A stretch of DNA of 64,000 bases from a virus (IMGVR_UViG_3300011116_000796:1-64000), one strand, 5' to 3'; positions 28,884-38,813 are shown, counted from the first letter of the stretch. The notes: generated from the sequence alone by a model not told the origin. A program made the numbers and translations.

Positions 28884-28891
28884 GATAAATA
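28884..28891 (+). promoter_or_regulatory. Late promoter box GATAAATA, leaderless layout
   Basis: 8 nt before the ATG at 28900, with no ribosome site in the gap. Confidence 0.6.
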
Positions 28892-28899
28892 GTAGTCCT

Positions 28900-31713
28900 A
28901 TGCCAATTGAAACATCACATTTTAGAGTATTTAACTGCTATCCATCATTTACCAATGTTTATTTTCATTCGGGTAAAACTGGAACAAATCCAATTCCCAA
29001 TTATGGCAGCATGGGTTTTCATCTGAAGGACTATTTCGAAAATAGAATGTCTGAAACTCCTGTATCGGGATGCGATTATCTGGTCGCATTTTTGGCATCA
29101 AGTAAAAGTTTGACAGGAATTATGCAAAATGACCTAACAGGTATGGCAAATTCTGCCTCGGTCGATTTTGGCATTACACATTCAACTGAGGGATTTGGTC
29201 TTCTAGACTTCAGAGGTGATTCTTGGAAGCATCTTGTTGGTGACGGAATAATTGGACAAAGTAGTACAACAAACTATCAAGCATACACAGATACAGTATC
29301 TGCTGCTGTGAACATTTTAGATCACTTTAGTAGTAAATATCCCATGATTAAGTGGGCATATGCAGGACTACCTTCATTACCGAAATACACATGTTTTGCT
29401 CCAACTGCTGGATCATCTTTCGCATGGTCACAAGGATTGACAAATACACCCGGTGCAACAAATAATCACTGGGATGCAGCACATCCGACAGGTGCATCTT
29501 ATGGTGAACAGATCTTTGAGTGGTCTAGGTCTCCAAGCAAACTAACGACATACTTCAATACAAATTCGATTGATAGATGCAGAACCGTTCTTGAAAATTC
29601 TGGTTGGGCTTGTCCTGACATTAATCCTGTTGCCACAAATAACACAGAATTCGGTGTCAACATTCACTCTGTGGTTGATCATCACAGGTACACAAGAGAT
29701 CTTGTTAAAATTGCAAATGATTTTGCAACAACGCAGCATGCACTTGAAAGAGACTTTAAGGTTATGCCTCTCGTTAATAGCATGTTGAGATCCAGAGAAA
29801 TTCATGTATTTGATGATCCTAATGGTCAATTCACTAACACTTACGGGATGGCATTTGGGGCTAGTGGGGAAATTGTTAATTTCTATTCTGGTTTTACAGG
29901 GGCATCTGGAATGGGAGCATCCGGTGCAGCAGATTCAGATGTGAGCACAGAGTTTTTGAGGGCTGGTATGCTTGAGCCTGCTGCCTTTGCGGGTGCAGTT
30001 GGATTTGTATATCAGGACAATATTCCTCTTTTAGTTGAGTTGGCTTGTACTGGATCCACTTCTATTTCAGGAGATGATGCAGAAGCAACAATCAGAGCGA
30101 GAAATTACATAGCCAAAAAGGTGTATAATACATCAAACACAAGCCTAATTCCTTGGAATAGTGTTAGAAATGAAGTTCTTATTGATTTGTCTTTAAATGT
30201 AACAGCAATTCAACTCAGAACTTTCCCTGAGAGTATTCCGATTGGAAATGGATGGGCTTTAAGAAGTACCTCTCAAACAAGAGAACAATTTCCATCAGAA
30301 AGTTTAAATGTCGAGCAATACAGAAGTGTTAGATGGAAACAATGTGGATCGAATTGTTCAACTCCAGCAAACGAGGGAGAAAATCCGGAATATATGCCAT
30401 TTAGAGATGGCAGTGATATTGAATGTGATTGTGGTGGTGGTGGATGTCCAAAAGGAGTTTGTTGTGTTTCGGTTGGGGGAATTGGATACTGCTCTGACAG
30501 TTATCAGGGATCTGCACCAGGATCCGGAATATGTGAAAACGCCTGCAATCTGAATGGTGTTGGTGGAAGATTCATCGCATTTAGTGATCCGTTGTTTGGT
30601 GCAGGAATTCCGAAAACTTGTGCTTCTCTTATTCCTGGTGGCCCATTAGCAGCACAAGGTTCAGGATTTGGATGTTGGACACAAATTGGTCCACATGATC
30701 CCGATTATGTAAACTACTGCAATAATCAGGGATTGATTGTACCAAACGAAAACCGACCATGTATACAAATTAAGTTCTGCGAATATCCATGTTCGAATTG
30801 TGATGCTGGATATCTGCCTGATTCACAGGGGGGGTGTAATAATAGATGTCCAGATTTTCCGGGAGTTCCCGACACATATCCTTTCTCAGTGTATCAACGT
30901 AAATGCAGAGAATACAGAAATGATCCAGAAGTTTGTTGTTGCGTAGATGTTGATAGTGATGGTGACTCAGATGCTAGACCTTCGCAATGTTTTGCTGGTA
31001 GTGCTGGTGGAGGTGCAGCAGGAACACCGAGTGGAGGTGGACCATTTAATGGTTCGGGTTTGTATGGTGCTGCAAATTGTGACAGAGATTTACAAGACTG
31101 GCAGCAGGCTGGAAATCCACCGGGATCAGAAATTATCCCTGATGGTCCGTGTACTAGATCATTTCAAAGTGGAGGGCAAGGCGGAACTGATGTGTTTAAC
31201 TGTATTCACCCATGTGCAGACTCCGTTCAAATTGATTCATCGCTTTGTCAGTGTTGTGGGCTGAAGAGAACCGATTACAGTGGTCAGGAAGAATCGTGCT
31301 GCTCCAGAAAAAGTCCTGGTGGTGCTCATTGTGCGGGCTTACAGCAACTTTGTAATTGTGGTGGTGCAGGATTTGGGGATTGGAAACCCATTAACTATCA
31401 ATTCTTCACAGATTCGTCCATATCAGATAGTATGAAGAAACTAGTAATAAGTGATCTTTACGGTCTTCTAGAACCCGAAAGCACGGTATACAAGTTCTAC
31501 GATAATATATTCAGAAAATTCCCCGAATTCTCTAATATGAGAACACCTGGTACCGTTGGAAACTCATTACCATATTTCGGAAGTATACTCAAAGACTCCA
31601 AAAATACAAATAAATCTCTGTATTATAATTACACACCATCAATACAGACAATAAACAGAATTAAGTCAGAATTTGCTTTTGATAGACTAATCAAACCAAT
31701 TTCTTATACATAA
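28900..31713 (+). CDS. Large putative virion protein with cysteine-rich C-terminal half
   Basis: 937 residues. Residues 1-480 are a Gly/Ser/Asn-rich mixed fold without cysteine clustering. From C482 to C820 there are 36 cysteines in about 340 residues, including GCPKGVCC, EVCCCVDVDSDGDSDA (a Ca-binding-like acidic loop), LCQCCG and ESCC, a density typical of disulfide- or metal-stabilised domains. The last 110 residues are again normal, with a helical end. No signal peptide is visible. The late promoter suggests a virion role. I recognise no family; a metal-binding or oxidised extracellular appendage is inferred. Confidence 0.65.
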   Translation: MPIETSHFRVFNCYPSFTNVYFHSGKTGTNPIPNYGSMGFHLKDYFENRMSETPVSGCDYLVAFLASSKSLTGIMQNDLTGMANSASVDFGITHSTEGFGLLDFRGDSWKHLVGDGIIGQSSTTNYQAYTDTVSAAVNILDHFSSKYPMIKWAYAGLPSLPKYTCFAPTAGSSFAWSQGLTNTPGATNNHWDAAHPTGASYGEQIFEWSRSPSKLTTYFNTNSIDRCRTVLENSGWACPDINPVATNNTEFGVNIHSVVDHHRYTRDLVKIANDFATTQHALERDFKVMPLVNSMLRSREIHVFDDPNGQFTNTYGMAFGASGEIVNFYSGFTGASGMGASGAADSDVSTEFLRAGMLEPAAFAGAVGFVYQDNIPLLVELACTGSTSISGDDAEATIRARNYIAKKVYNTSNTSLIPWNSVRNEVLIDLSLNVTAIQLRTFPESIPIGNGWALRSTSQTREQFPSESLNVEQYRSVRWKQCGSNCSTPANEGENPEYMPFRDGSDIECDCGGGGCPKGVCCVSVGGIGYCSDSYQGSAPGSGICENACNLNGVGGRFIAFSDPLFGAGIPKTCASLIPGGPLAAQGSGFGCWTQIGPHDPDYVNYCNNQGLIVPNENRPCIQIKFCEYPCSNCDAGYLPDSQGGCNNRCPDFPGVPDTYPFSVYQRKCREYRNDPEVCCCVDVDSDGDSDARPSQCFAGSAGGGAAGTPSGGGPFNGSGLYGAANCDRDLQDWQQAGNPPGSEIIPDGPCTRSFQSGGQGGTDVFNCIHPCADSVQIDSSLCQCCGLKRTDYSGQEESCCSRKSPGGAHCAGLQQLCNCGGAGFGDWKPINYQFFTDSSISDSMKKLVISDLYGLLEPESTVYKFYDNIFRKFPEFSNMRTPGTVGNSLPYFGSILKDSKNTNKSLYYNYTPSIQTINRIKSEFAFDRLIKPISYT

Positions 31714-31734
31714 CCGAGCAGAAAGGAGAACGCC

Positions 31735-31848
31735 ATGTCAGAATTTCTAGGTACAACTTGGTGGAGTGTATTGATGTTTGTTGCTGGTGCTTTGATCGGC
31801 GCACCGCTGTGGAAGTGGGTTTCGACAAAACTTCCATGGAATAAGTAA
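31735..31848 (+). CDS. 37-residue single-pass membrane miniprotein
   Basis: Encodes MSEFLGTTWWSV, then a hydrophobic helix (LMFVAGALIGAPL) and a basic end (KWVSTKLPWNK). The ribosome site is nearly perfect (AAAGGAG, 31722-31728, 6 nt from the ATG), which supports a real gene. A strong terminator follows. Similar tiny TM proteins are known in T4-like phages of aquatic bacteria; the function is unknown (membrane association, possibly lysis or superinfection). Confidence 0.7.
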   Translation: MSEFLGTTWWSVLMFVAGALIGAPLWKWVSTKLPWNK

Positions 31849-31873
31849 ATTGCGAATATTGTTCGTAAAAACG

Positions 31874-31903
31874 ACGGGGGGAGAAATCCCCCCGTTTTCT
31901 TTT
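31874..31903 (+). terminator. Rho-independent terminator
   Basis: An 8-bp stem ACGGGGGG (31874-31881) / CCCCCCGT (31888-31895), a 6-nt loop and a TTTTCTTTT tract. Confidence 0.9.
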
Positions 31904-31918
31904 CAGATTGGGTTGTCT

Positions 31919-31926
31919 GCTAAATA
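31919..31926 (+). promoter_or_regulatory. Late promoter box GCTAAATA, leaderless layout
   Basis: 7 nt before the ATG at 31934, with no ribosome site. It lies just after a terminator, so this promoter starts a new unit. Confidence 0.65.
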
Positions 31927-31933
31927 TAAGTAA

Positions 31934-32146
31934 ATGCCCAAAAATTATCTAGATTTAATCCGATCTTTAGAGGAATGGTCTGCTCCCACCTCTCATACCG
32001 CTAGAGTCACCTCTAGATTAAGCACTCGTACAGACTTGTCTAGGAAGGCTAAGAAGCCAAGCGTAGTACAACCAACGCAGATACCGTTCAGCAAGAAAGA
32101 GAAGGCAGTCAGGGGCATCCATGGCTTTCAGATAGGGGAGAAGTAA
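31934..32146 (+). CDS. Small basic protein, unknown
   Basis: 70 residues, very basic and Ser/Thr rich (TSRLSTRTDLSRKAKKPSVV). After an N-terminal amphipathic helix (YLDLIRSLEEW) it looks disordered. The stop overlaps the next ATG as TAATG, so it is coupled to the 1157-residue protein and might be its chaperone or partner. Supported by the promoter and coupling more than by homology. Confidence 0.6.
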   Translation: MPKNYLDLIRSLEEWSAPTSHTARVTSRLSTRTDLSRKAKKPSVVQPTQIPFSKKEKAVRGIHGFQIGEK

Positions 32147-35100
32147 TGGCTATTAGTGGAGAGGGAACATTTGGGTTTAATATATCGACATCAATTCCAC
32201 AAGTACAAACTGATGGTGATGATCGATACACAAGACCTTTCAAGAAGAATGAGGGGATAATCATAAGATTACCTCTAAATTCAGATATTATGGCGGATTC
32301 GGAGGGAATTTATAAGGGAATCCCTTTTACTTTGTCTGCAAATGAAAGAGAAATTAAAGCAAATCTTCTTCCTTATGGAGGAAGTCCTGGTGCTATAGAG
32401 CAATGGCCTCTTCCTACAGATTTAGCCTATGCAAAACATGATCCTGATATTTGTATCACAACTGATGGATTAATTTATGATTGTCAGAGTATTGTATTTG
32501 CTAATGAAAATGATGGGAAAATCTATCTCAATAGATTTGTAGATGTGAATGTAGAATACATTGATACTTTTGTTGGGTCTAAACTTTCGCACATCCCTCA
32601 AAATTTAAATGCGGTGAATATATCTCTTGAACAAAGGTATTCCTCCGGATATGGGGTCACTCCATATCTTTGGGGATCGGTAATTGAAGGAGTTAGAAGT
32701 GGAGCAAGAAGATTCATAATTGGACCCACTAGTTTGTACACATCAAATCCTTCTTTCGGGAACTATTGCGACACCAACATCGATTCAATGAGCACTTATG
32801 GTGACATGGCATGTTCGGGAACTGGACCTTATAATCCTGGTACGTTGAAATACATAATGCCCTTCTACAGAAAAGATGGGCTTGAGATCAGAAATAATCT
32901 ATTCAATTATCAAGTAGATTCGAAAGTAGATTTATCAAATCCTATTAACAATGAGTTTTTAAAATCTACTCCATTCGCACATCAAAATCTAGATTATAGC
33001 GGATTTAGATTGAAGAACAGAAAAAGTCTCCCTGTTCCATATTCAGAATACGACCAATCTACTGTGGATTTAGGAGCATCATCAGGTGTAGGAGTTTTAC
33101 CTGAAGATGATGTGTTTTTTGGAGCAAATAAAATATTTCCCTGGGTTTCAGTTGCAACATCTAGATCAAAAGGATATGCAATAACAAAACGCCATGTCTT
33201 GGGTACTCTAAATCCATTTCACTCTTATGCATATTATAAGGGAGAACCTTCAGCCATCAATCCTATTGGATATGCAAATTCAATTACAGGTCAATCACCA
33301 TTCACAGATACAAATTTTCCAAAGAAGATTCACTTTTGGGATAAAATCAACAGAACTATCATCGAAAGAGAAATTGTTGCGAGTAAACCGATTGATGTAA
33401 AAACCATACATGAAACAATTAGGGAAATGCTAAAAGGCAATCTACTTGAATTAGATTCTTACTTCTCATGTAGCACCTCTAATCCTTTGGGGCAAACCCC
33501 AATCACACAAGATCCCTGTGAAGATTGTGAAGGATGTTTTGTACAAACCAAAGGGTTTGACTGGTATGATTTTATTCATTTGAATGATGTTCTGATCAAC
33601 GATGTTCAAAATCCAGTAGGAAAATGTAAAAAGAAAGTGCAGTCTACATCTAAAGGAAGTAGAAAGTCTTATCCCATAGGATTTAAAAATCAAGAAGTGA
33701 AGAAATCGAACAAATTGATTTCATCAGACATACCGCCATTAGACGAAGATTCTTCTCTACCAAATAACACATTAGAAGGTGCTTTGAATGGAGTTCCCTC
33801 TGCTGCGATTAATGCTATTTCAGAGTTTTTCCCGCACGGTCTCAACAATATTTTCTATGGGTATTTCAATACAAATGATGACACAAAAAATTCATGCACA
33901 TGGCAATATATCGTTAGTCACTTCAAAGCAATTCTTGATGCTAAGTGTGTAATACATTTATTGGATCAGGATCTTCCTGATGGGGTAGTTCCGATTGCAT
34001 TTCTCGACACAAGAAGATCAGAAACTCACAAGTTTTCAATGTTTTTAGACAATTCTGATCGTGGATTTATTTTAAACAGGTGCAATCCTAAACCTAGTGT
34101 GTTTGCACACAATGTATCGCAATATGGTCCATATGCGGTAGAGGCTTCAATTAGCACTTACCAAAATCCGCTGAAGTCCTCTATGATAACTTTCAATATG
34201 ACAAGAATTGGAAATTGTGATAATGTGTATCCGGATGGATTTTTAGATTCTTGTGATGAGCCAAATGGATCAACTTCGGGACCAAAATGCAGATGGAGAG
34301 TATATGGTATAAATTGCGGTGCTGCTCCACTCAAGCCAGGAATCAGAAGTGGTTTAGATACTAACAATAATTACGAACCGCATGGTATATTCGATGCGGA
34401 GACCACAAAAAGAAATCCTTGTTTTGTTTGCGATGGAGAAACAGTTAATAACACAACAAGTAAAATTCCTGATGGTTCTCTACGGGACGATATCTTACTA
34501 GATTTTTCACTCGGAAATGATTACAATCTTTCAAAGGGATTAGGACAATCTTTCAGACCAAAAGGATCGTCAGATATTCCTGCTCCGCTATTCACATACA
34601 ATGAAAGTGGTATTCCAATAATGTCTGACATGATAATGAACTCCAAATTTACTTCGGCATTAAAGACGAGCAATGGAACTTGTGCATTAACTTGCCTAGT
34701 GACAGGACACAATGAGGATTTTGAATGGAGTAGAGGGACAGAAGTGTGGCAAAATTTTGATGGTACAATTGGGGGTGGAGATTCTTGGGCAATTCCTCAA
34801 CCTAAATGGAAAGTCTATAAGCACTCAAAAGATAATGGTGTGCTTACTCTGTATGCGCCTAGAGAAACTCCGGGAAATTTAATACTACCAACTGAAGTTC
34901 TTGTTGGGGGAAATTCTTGTAACAATACGATATTTGGATTTTATGGTGGTACAGGATATATTAAGACTGTACTTGAAAGTTTAGCCAATCCATGCTCAAA
35001 CCCAACAACTTACGGTGTTAGACATCAGATTGGTGGTAAAAAAGGATATATCTATGATTCTTCGGGAAAATATCTTGAGGTTATTCGTGGTGGATCAAGA

Positions 35101-35619
35101 TTCTTTACGGGAATTTCTTACTTATTACAGAGAAATGTTTCACGGGTTATCGAAGAAACCTCCGAACTTCCTTTTGCAAGAAATTTAGATTGCAGTTCCA
35201 CAAAGGCAATTTCAAGTTTGTTCACACATGAATTGAGTGAGGGGTTTGATCAAAATTTAGGAGAACATTGGGAACAGAGTTATAAGTATCACAATATTGG
35301 GTCTTTCCTATCTGATCAGAAAATTTACTATAGGGCAAATCCATCTGATCAAATCAATAAATATTACTATTTTGGAACTCCCTCCGATATATTCTATCGT
35401 ATATTGGATAAATTTGGTTTGGAAAATGGAGTCACTCAAACATATAGATGTAACAAACAAGTGATCAAGAACTCTCCAAATTTTGGAGAATTCCAAAACC
35501 CAAATCCCAAGTATACTAGTACAGAATCCCCCGTCCCACCCGCAACATCAAGCGGATTGAAATTTAAAGCAAAAAGTGGACCAGGACCGCATATTGATGA
35601 AAAAGAATTCCTAAAGTGA
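32146..35619 (+). CDS. Very large putative virion protein, unknown family
   Basis: 1157 residues, Asn/Ser/Gly/Lys rich with frequent aromatic turns, no signal peptide. A short Cys cluster DPCEDCEGC lies near residue 460, and scattered CxxC pairs occur later (PCFVCDGET near 760). Its composition is like the neighbouring Cys-rich 937-residue protein, but the sequences do not obviously align. It ends in a flexible Pro/Gly/Lys tail. It is translated by TAATG coupling from the small basic gene. Late transcription and size suggest a virion appendage; no known domain was recognised. Confidence 0.6.
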   Translation: MAISGEGTFGFNISTSIPQVQTDGDDRYTRPFKKNEGIIIRLPLNSDIMADSEGIYKGIPFTLSANEREIKANLLPYGGSPGAIEQWPLPTDLAYAKHDPDICITTDGLIYDCQSIVFANENDGKIYLNRFVDVNVEYIDTFVGSKLSHIPQNLNAVNISLEQRYSSGYGVTPYLWGSVIEGVRSGARRFIIGPTSLYTSNPSFGNYCDTNIDSMSTYGDMACSGTGPYNPGTLKYIMPFYRKDGLEIRNNLFNYQVDSKVDLSNPINNEFLKSTPFAHQNLDYSGFRLKNRKSLPVPYSEYDQSTVDLGASSGVGVLPEDDVFFGANKIFPWVSVATSRSKGYAITKRHVLGTLNPFHSYAYYKGEPSAINPIGYANSITGQSPFTDTNFPKKIHFWDKINRTIIEREIVASKPIDVKTIHETIREMLKGNLLELDSYFSCSTSNPLGQTPITQDPCEDCEGCFVQTKGFDWYDFIHLNDVLINDVQNPVGKCKKKVQSTSKGSRKSYPIGFKNQEVKKSNKLISSDIPPLDEDSSLPNNTLEGALNGVPSAAINAISEFFPHGLNNIFYGYFNTNDDTKNSCTWQYIVSHFKAILDAKCVIHLLDQDLPDGVVPIAFLDTRRSETHKFSMFLDNSDRGFILNRCNPKPSVFAHNVSQYGPYAVEASISTYQNPLKSSMITFNMTRIGNCDNVYPDGFLDSCDEPNGSTSGPKCRWRVYGINCGAAPLKPGIRSGLDTNNNYEPHGIFDAETTKRNPCFVCDGETVNNTTSKIPDGSLRDDILLDFSLGNDYNLSKGLGQSFRPKGSSDIPAPLFTYNESGIPIMSDMIMNSKFTSALKTSNGTCALTCLVTGHNEDFEWSRGTEVWQNFDGTIGGGDSWAIPQPKWKVYKHSKDNGVLTLYAPRETPGNLILPTEVLVGGNSCNNTIFGFYGGTGYIKTVLESLANPCSNPTTYGVRHQIGGKKGYIYDSSGKYLEVIRGGSRFFTGISYLLQRNVSRVIEETSELPFARNLDCSSTKAISSLFTHELSEGFDQNLGEHWEQSYKYHNIGSFLSDQKIYYRANPSDQINKYYYFGTPSDIFYRILDKFGLENGVTQTYRCNKQVIKNSPNFGEFQNPNPKYTSTESPVPPATSSGLKFKAKSGPGPHIDEKEFLK

Positions 35620-35620
35620 T

Positions 35621-35628
35621 ACTAAATA
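35621..35628 (+). promoter_or_regulatory. Late promoter box ACTAAATA
   Basis: 21 nt before the ATG at 35650 (after the upstream stop), with AAAGGAG between. Confidence 0.65.
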
Positions 35629-35649
35629 GACTCAAAGGAGCGTATTGCT

Positions 35650-35958
35650 ATGAGTAATATCAAACTGATCAGAATGGTTTCGGGTGAAGAAGTGATTGCA
35701 AAGATTCTTGATGAAACCCAAGATGGTGGTCTCATCCTAAAGAATCCCTGTATTCTGCTTCCTGCTGGACAAGGAAGACTTGCACTGGTGCCTTGGATGC
35801 CATACACTGAAACTGAAAATATGGAAATTCCATCAAAGGTAGTCGCATTTCAGGTAACTCCGAAATCAGAACTAATCAACGAATATAATACGATGAATAG
35901 CGGACTGATTGTTCCTGATAATAGTGTTGCATCACCAAAACTAACTTTGGTCGAATAA
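35650..35958 (+). CDS. LSm/Hfq-like small phage protein
   Basis: 102 residues. The pattern IKLIRMVSGEEVIAKIL ... ILKNPCILLP ... LALVPWMPY ... NEYNTMNSGLIV matches the small 'Sm-fold' proteins common in T4-like phages (five-strand barrel with GEE turn and PW motif). Such proteins may bind RNA or act as oligomeric adaptors, but their role is not established. A second, more acidic member is encoded on the minus strand (39616-39984). AAAGGAG precedes the start. It is followed by a bidirectional terminator. Confidence 0.7.
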   Translation: MSNIKLIRMVSGEEVIAKILDETQDGGLILKNPCILLPAGQGRLALVPWMPYTETENMEIPSKVVAFQVTPKSELINEYNTMNSGLIVPDNSVASPKLTLVE

Positions 35959-36003
35959 TCTGACCTTCTAATACGGCCAGATTTCGCAGAATCTAGCCTT
36001 CTG

Positions 36004-36033
36004 AAAAGGACACCTGTCGGAGGGTGTCCTTTT
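36004..36033. terminator. Bidirectional terminator between convergent genes
   Basis: Perfect 11-bp stem AAAAGGACACC (36004-36014) / GGTGTCCTTTT (36023-36033), loop 8 nt. The A-start and T-end give a U tract in both directions. It separates the LSm-like gene from gp46. Confidence 0.9.
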
Positions 36034-36038
36034 CTATT

Positions 36039-37745
36039 TCACAATATCTTACTATAGTTGCCTTTTTTGGTCATCTGTACATGTCGTTCGAACTTATCCT
36101 GAAGAACTTCTTTCGACTTGTGACTGATGACAAATACATTCACCCCTTGCCCACGCATACCATTCACGATTTCCAAGAACGCTTCTGTTGATGTATCGTC
36201 CAATGATCCATCTAGAACTTCATCTAGAATGAGTAGATTGGTCGAGAGTGAGTTCTTGATCTCTGCCATGGCTCTCCAAGCAAACAGCAGAGCCAAGTCG
36301 ATCTTTCTCTTCTCTCCTTCGCTGAAAGATGCATAGGTGAATACATCACGATGTCGAGATTTAATAGTTTCGTTGAACTCATCATCAAGATGGAAGTTGA
36401 CGAAGAAGTTCATCATGCTCAAATACTTATTGATGGTTCGATTGATGACGGGAATGTAGTGCTTGATGATCTTCTTTTTGATGCCACCATCTTTCAGTAG
36501 AACAGAGGCAAGGTTCAGGTAGTGGTTGTCTTCTACAAGTTCCTTCTTTGAGTCCAATACTTCTGATTCTTCGGTTTCAAGACGAGAAAGTTCAGTCTCT
36601 TCTTGAGTCAACTTCGTGACATCTCCCCCACGCCCACGAACCTTTCCGATGTACTCATTTAGAGAGTCGATATCTGAAGTCTTCTTGTGAATCAAAGACT
36701 GTAGTGAGGATATCTCAAGCAAAACATCTGTGATTGTGTTTAGTCTGTCATCTACCTCTTTGTACTTGACCATCAGTTCGGACAGGCCACCACTCAAATC
36801 GTCAGACTTCTTTCGCTTCGAATCAATAGTTGACTTCTTGAACTCTTCATTGATGGGCTGTGTGCATGTTGGGCACTTGTTATTGCTTTCATAGAACTGT
36901 ACCTCTCTCTTGAGAGAAGTAATCTTCTTCTCAATGGTATTTCTCAAAGCCACACACTCTTCACGCTTCTTACTGATTGAGTCCTTATCTGATATACTTT
37001 CAAACATGGCTTCGATATTTCTAGCCACCATTTCGATTTCTTTTCGATGCTTTTCAATCTCTTCGTTAGTGCGATTCACCTCTTGGGTTTCCCACTCTTT
37101 ATCCGATAAGGTTCGTTTACGCTCGTCCTCAAGGATCTTGCGTTGATTCTTGACTCTCTCCTTTGCAATAGCCAACTGAGTATCAATCTGAGCCGCCTCC
37201 TCCTTGATCTGGCTGGCTCTTTCCTTGAGGAGGGTGTTCATCACGGAGAAGACTCCGATGTCTAGGATCGACTCTACGACCGATCTACGCTCTGCTGCTG
37301 GCAGGCGCATGAAGGGAATGTAGTTTGCCGAACCCAAAATGACCACCTGACAGAAAGATTTGTAGGACATACGGAGGATTTGTTCTTCAAGGATCCGCTG
37401 CCCATCCCTTGCCTTTGCTTCTTGGTCAAGTAGTTTGCCATCACGCCAAATCTCAAACACTTTAGGCGATTGACCCCGAATGATCTTGTATTCATTCTTT
37501 TCATCGGAGAATTCCAATTCTACAACGCAGTCTTTTTCATTGACTGAGTTTGTCAATTGCGGTAGGTTGATGTTTCTATATGGCTTGTTGAACAATGCAA
37601 ATGTGAGTGCATCAAGTAAAGTACTCTTACCTGATCCATTCTCACCACTAATCAGCGTTGTTGATGTGTCTGTTAGTGACAGTTCCGTGAAGTTGTTTCC
37701 TGTACTCAGAAAGTTCTTCCATCGGATAGTCTTGAAAGTAATCAT
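36039..37745 (-). CDS. gp46: Recombination endonuclease subunit gp46 (SbcC/Rad50-like ATPase)
   Basis: 568 residues, similar to T4 gp46. The Walker A motif GENGSGKST is near residue 34, a central coiled coil carries the Rad50-type zinc hook CPTC (C291, C294), and the C-terminus contains FSEGEKRKIDLALLF (ABC signature) and LLILDEVLDGSLD (Walker B). With gp47 it resects DNA ends to feed recombination-dependent replication and probably helps degrade host DNA. The start overlaps the end of gp47 by 4 bases. Confidence 0.95.
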   Translation of the reverse strand: MITFKTIRWKNFLSTGNNFTELSLTDTSTTLISGENGSGKSTLLDALTFALFNKPYRNINLPQLTNSVNEKDCVVELEFSDEKNEYKIIRGQSPKVFEIWRDGKLLDQEAKARDGQRILEEQILRMSYKSFCQVVILGSANYIPFMRLPAAERRSVVESILDIGVFSVMNTLLKERASQIKEEAAQIDTQLAIAKERVKNQRKILEDERKRTLSDKEWETQEVNRTNEEIEKHRKEIEMVARNIEAMFESISDKDSISKKREECVALRNTIEKKITSLKREVQFYESNNKCPTCTQPINEEFKKSTIDSKRKKSDDLSGGLSELMVKYKEVDDRLNTITDVLLEISSLQSLIHKKTSDIDSLNEYIGKVRGRGGDVTKLTQEETELSRLETEESEVLDSKKELVEDNHYLNLASVLLKDGGIKKKIIKHYIPVINRTINKYLSMMNFFVNFHLDDEFNETIKSRHRDVFTYASFSEGEKRKIDLALLFAWRAMAEIKNSLSTNLLILDEVLDGSLDDTSTEAFLEIVNGMRGQGVNVFVISHKSKEVLQDKFERHVQMTKKGNYSKIL

Positions 37746-38812
37746 ACAGACTGCGCCTCCATGTACAGTTCACGAATGATGTTCTTAAGTCTAGTTGGGT
37801 CTTCTATTCCCTCTGTTCTATCAATTTCCTCACAGATCAAACTCAATGTGTCTTTCGATAGATCGACTTTCTCTTCAACTTTGTTTACCTTATTTGCTTG
37901 AGTTTGATCAACGATTGAAACTGAGTGTGAGCCTTCCTCATTCAGTTTGTCAATAACCCGATCAAGCATGAATGGGTTCGTCTTCTTTTCAACCAGCAAC
38001 CGAACAAAGGTCTTCTTGAAATAGTTCCAATCGATTGATCCATCGAAGAAGTCTTGATGCTCTTCATCGTTGTAAGAAAACTGCGTGAAGAGTCTCATTG
38101 GGTTCTGAATGTATTCTACCTCACCTGTGTCGGTATCGATCACATGAAATCCTTTAGGTTCATGTAAGTCTCCAAATGTGATCTGATACTGTGTACCAAG
38201 ATAGTGGACATTTCCTTTACTGTGCTTGCAATGAAAGTGACCGCTGTAGACTGCTTCGTATCCTGATAGTAGACCAGGATCCATACCGTCATGATGCTCA
38301 ACTCCACGAAGAACTTCATACCCAGAGAGTTCAAAATGTCCCATGAGAATCGAAGCCTCTTTCTTCGCTATGAAGTCTAGGCATTCTTTCTCATTTGCTT
38401 TGGTGATCCAAGGAACCATTCCAATTCGAAGCCCTTTGATTTCAACCACTCTTGGTTCAAAATAGAAGTTCCAGTTGTGACAAAGCCCCGAATGATAGAA
38501 CAACTCTTGAATAGAATTGACTTCATTGGTGTTCTTGTAGAATACATCATGATTACCAGGAATGATGTCGAGGGTAATTCCTAGTTCAAGTAAGGGAGTG
38601 ATAAATCTTTTCTGTACCACACTAAGGGTGTTGAAGTTAACATACTTACGACGATCCATAAGATCACCCAAGTGTATGACATTCCGTATGTCATGCATAC
38701 GCATGTACGGGAAGAACACCTTCTCAAAGAACTGCATGAAGTGTTCTAGAAAAATCGGATTGTCATTACGGGCACCGAAGTGCGTATCATTGATGATTGC
38801 TATTTTGCCCAT
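37742..38812 (-). CDS. gp47: Recombination nuclease subunit gp47 (SbcD/Mre11-like)
   Basis: 356 residues. It shows the calcineurin-type phosphoesterase motifs in order: NDTHFGARND, HLGDLMDRR, IPGNHDVFY, MGHFELSG and YSGHFHCKH, which bind two Mn ions. It forms the nuclease half of the gp46/gp47 complex. The start is 1 base downstream of the gp55 stop, so gp55-gp47-gp46 are one transcription unit read leftwards. Confidence 0.95.
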   Translation of the reverse strand: MGKIAIINDTHFGARNDNPIFLEHFMQFFEKVFFPYMRMHDIRNVIHLGDLMDRRKYVNFNTLSVVQKRFITPLLELGITLDIIPGNHDVFYKNTNEVNSIQELFYHSGLCHNWNFYFEPRVVEIKGLRIGMVPWITKANEKECLDFIAKKEASILMGHFELSGYEVLRGVEHHDGMDPGLLSGYEAVYSGHFHCKHSKGNVHYLGTQYQITFGDLHEPKGFHVIDTDTGEVEYIQNPMRLFTQFSYNDEEHQDFFDGSIDWNYFKKTFVRLLVEKKTNPFMLDRVIDKLNEEGSHSVSIVDQTQANKVNKVEEKVDLSKDTLSLICEEIDRTEGIEDPTRLKNIIRELYMEAQSV

Positions 38813-38813
38813 T

